Positions 5,423 through 6,434 of a stretch of 6,434 nucleotides of DNA are shown here, in pieces (within the stretch, counting starts at the first letter, position 1; each line of letters begins with the position of its first letter). Origin of the DNA: Pseudomonadota bacterium (GTDB taxonomy: Bacteria; Pseudomonadota; Alphaproteobacteria; Rhizobiales; Tepidamorphaceae); NCBI GenBank assembly GCA_023435545.1, contig JAEYRQ010000361.1, forward strand, positions 1-6,434. The letters are read 5' to 3'. The translations under genes were made by a program, and so were the position numbers. The notes below the pieces were generated by a model. It had not been told where the DNA came from. It ran no database searches and was given only the letters and a program-made list of their open reading frames with translations.

Positions 5423-6190
5423 TCAACGCCTGCGGAATACCGGGGGTCGCTTTTCCTTGAAGGCCTGACGCCCCTCGCCCGCATCCTCGGTGGCGAAGCA
5501 GACGGTCTGCAGGTCGCGCTCGTACTGGATGGCGTTTTCGAGCGGCATGGCGAAGGCGGCCTTCAGGTTGAGTTTGGCGGTCTCCGCGGCGATCGGCGCG
5601 CGGCTGGCGATCGTCGTTGCGATTTCCCCGGCCCGAGCCAGCAGGGTGTCCGCCTCGACGATCTCGCTGACGAGCCCCCAGAATAGCGCCCGCTCGGCGT
5701 CGACCGCATCGCCGGTCATCACCATCAGCGCAGCGTTGCTGGGGCCGATCGAATGGGCGAGCATCGCGGTCATGCCGCCGCCGCCGATCCAGCCGAGCTT
5801 GATCTCCGGGGCGGCAAAGCGGGCATTGGCAGAGGCGATGCGGATGTCGCAGGACATCGCCATCTCCAGCCCGCCGCCGAAGGCATAGCCGTTGACCGCG
5901 GCGATCGACGGCTTGGTGAGCCCGCGCACCGCGTCGCAATAGTCCGGCCGGCCCCGGAACGACCAGGCGGTCGGATAGGTGTCGAGCTCGCGGATGTCGC
6001 TCCCGGCGCAGAACGCCTTGCTGCCGGCTCCTGTCAACACCACGGCGCGGATCTCATCGTCGCCATTGACCGCCGCGACATGGTCGCGCAAGGCTTCGGT
6101 CATCTCCGGCGTCATCGCATTGAGCTTGTCGGCGCGGTTCAGCGTGATGACGGCGACATGGCCGTCGATATCGAGGGTCACGTTGTCCAT
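5423..6190 (-). CDS. Enoyl-CoA hydratase/isomerase (crotonase) family protein
   Basis: The 255-residue product has the usual crotonase length. The oxyanion-hole motif AFCAGSDI (59-66) and AVNGYAFGGGLEMAMSCD (98-115) are intact. Both glutamates used by true hydratases are present: Glu109 in GGGLE and Glu129 in FAAPEI. These correspond to Glu144 and Glu164 of rat mitochondrial enoyl-CoA hydratase, so water addition to a 2-enoyl-CoA is the likely reaction. Isomerase, dehydratase or lyase activity within the superfamily cannot be excluded, and the substrate is unknown. The ATG at 6190 has CAGGAGA ending 7 bases upstream. It is the first gene of the minus-strand pair seen here; the dehydrogenase follows after 90 bases. 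A hydratase and an aldehyde dehydrogenase together suggest catabolism of a CoA-linked acid or a sugar or amino acid carbon skeleton. Confidence 0.92.
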   Translation of the reverse strand: MDNVTLDIDGHVAVITLNRADKLNAMTPEMTEALRDHVAAVNGDDEIRAVVLTGAGSKAFCAGSDIRELDTYPTAWSFRGRPDYCDAVRGLTKPSIAAVNGYAFGGGLEMAMSCDIRIASANARFAAPEIKLGWIGGGGMTAMLAHSIGPSNAALMVMTGDAVDAERALFWGLVSEIVEADTLLARAGEIATTIASRAPIAAETAKLNLKAAFAMPLENAIQYERDLQTVCFATEDAGEGRQAFKEKRPPVFRRR

Positions 6191-6206
6191 GTATCTGTCT
6201 CCTGCG

Positions 6207-6232
6207 TGGGCGGCCGGATAGGGGCACGCCCA
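6207..6232. promoter_or_regulatory. Inverted repeat just upstream of the enoyl-CoA hydratase gene
   Basis: TGGGCG (6207-6212) and CGCCCA (6227-6232) are perfect complements 14 bases apart, starting 16 bases upstream of the hydratase start codon and right behind its ribosome site. It could be an operator for a local regulator or a leader hairpin. No clear -35/-10 pair was found next to it. Confidence 0.3.
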
Positions 6233-6274
6233 TTGACTGCTCCGCTACAGCCCCACACCCGCCGTTTTGCGGCG

Positions 6275-6296
6275 ACCTCTCCCTCTGAGGAGAGGT
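6275..6296. repeat. Short intergenic palindrome, copy 1 of the CCTCTCC/GGAGAGG type
   Basis: ACCTCTCC (6275-6282) and GGAGAGGT (6289-6296) form a perfect 8-bp stem with a 6-base loop. It shares its arms with the palindrome at 6369-6394, about 75 bases away. Such paired palindromes resemble the RIME-like mosaic repeats found between rhizobial genes; that family assignment is by resemblance only. A smaller GCCG/CGGC hairpin with a T-rich loop lies just before it at 6261-6273. Confidence 0.55.
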
Positions 6297-6368
6297 GGAA
6301 GGCCTGCATCTCCGCCAAACCAGGCACGGCACCGCTGGTACTCTGCGCATCGGGCGCCGGCAGGTGCA

Positions 6369-6394
6369 CACCTCTCCCCAGGCGGGGAGAGGTG
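6369..6394. repeat. Short intergenic palindrome, copy 2 of the CCTCTCC/GGAGAGG type
   Basis: CACCTCTCCCC (6369-6379) and GGGGAGAGGTG (6384-6394) form a perfect 11-bp stem with a 4-base AGGC loop, the strongest perfect hairpin in the window. Together with the 6275-6296 copy it probably delimits one composite intergenic repeat of about 120 bases. It lies about 180 bases upstream of the hydratase start and could also end transcription entering from the right. Confidence 0.6.
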
Positions 6395-6414
6395 GGGCCG
6401 GGGGGCCGGGGGGG
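6384..6414 (+). other. G-rich tract with four G-runs, potential G-quadruplex
   Basis: Runs of 4, 4, 6 and 7 G (6384-6387, 6394-6397, 6400-6405, 6408-6414) are separated by 6, 2 and 2 bases, which satisfies the simple four-run quadruplex rule. The first run is also an arm of the hairpin at 6369-6394, so the two structures would compete. A further GGGG closes the window at 6431-6434. Confidence 0.45.
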
Positions 6415-6434
6415 CTCCCGTGGTGGTGTTGGGG

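Noticed and set aside
5112..5939. 275-codon open frame on the minus strand overlapping both catabolic genes
   Set aside because: It is a shifted frame across the hydratase, the gap and the dehydrogenase; the product is Arg/Gly-rich and motif-free.

Overview
The window looks like part of a GC-rich alphaproteobacterial chromosome or megaplasmid. A rhizobial (Hyphomicrobiales, perhaps Mesorhizobium-like) source is my best guess. That rests on the ExoP/Wzc-type exopolysaccharide protein, the neighbouring NusG-like and LuxR-type regulators, and short CCTCTCC/GGAGAGG palindromes of the kind scattered between rhizobial genes. No marker gene in the window fixes the taxon.

The left half (1-3091) is the edge of an exopolysaccharide locus. 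It opens inside a polysaccharide co-polymerase/BY-kinase gene whose 5' end is outside the window (1-1452, +). A NusG-family antiterminator-like gene follows on the same strand (1551-2111, +). A LuxR/NarL-type regulator then converges on it (2306-3091, -). The regulator's receiver domain has lost the phospho-acceptor aspartate and the conserved lysine, so it is probably not a normal two-component output protein. Taken together these encode one machine part (chain-length control and export) and two possible controllers, one acting on elongation and one on initiation.

The middle (3092-3892) is an 801-base stretch with no convincing gene. It is more AT-rich than its surroundings around 3440-3630. 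It carries an unusual cluster of GACCT/AGGTC half-sites 100-175 bases upstream of the LuxR-type gene, and a group of strong inverted repeats at 3669-3814 that could be a structured RNA or a repeat element.

The right half (3893-6190) is a higher-GC, two-gene catabolic unit on the minus strand. An enoyl-CoA hydratase/isomerase gene is followed after 90 bases by an NAD(P)-dependent aldehyde dehydrogenase gene that resembles the 2-oxoglutarate-semialdehyde dehydrogenase group. The gap between them can form two mutually exclusive hairpins. Upstream of the hydratase (6191-6434) there is a palindromic intergenic repeat and a G-rich tract with four G-runs.

I see no transposase, CRISPR array, tRNA or rRNA. 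The most notable items are the degenerate receiver domain, its candidate operator cluster, the pairing of a specialised NusG paralogue with an EPS gene, and the unexplained structured segment near 3700-3814.
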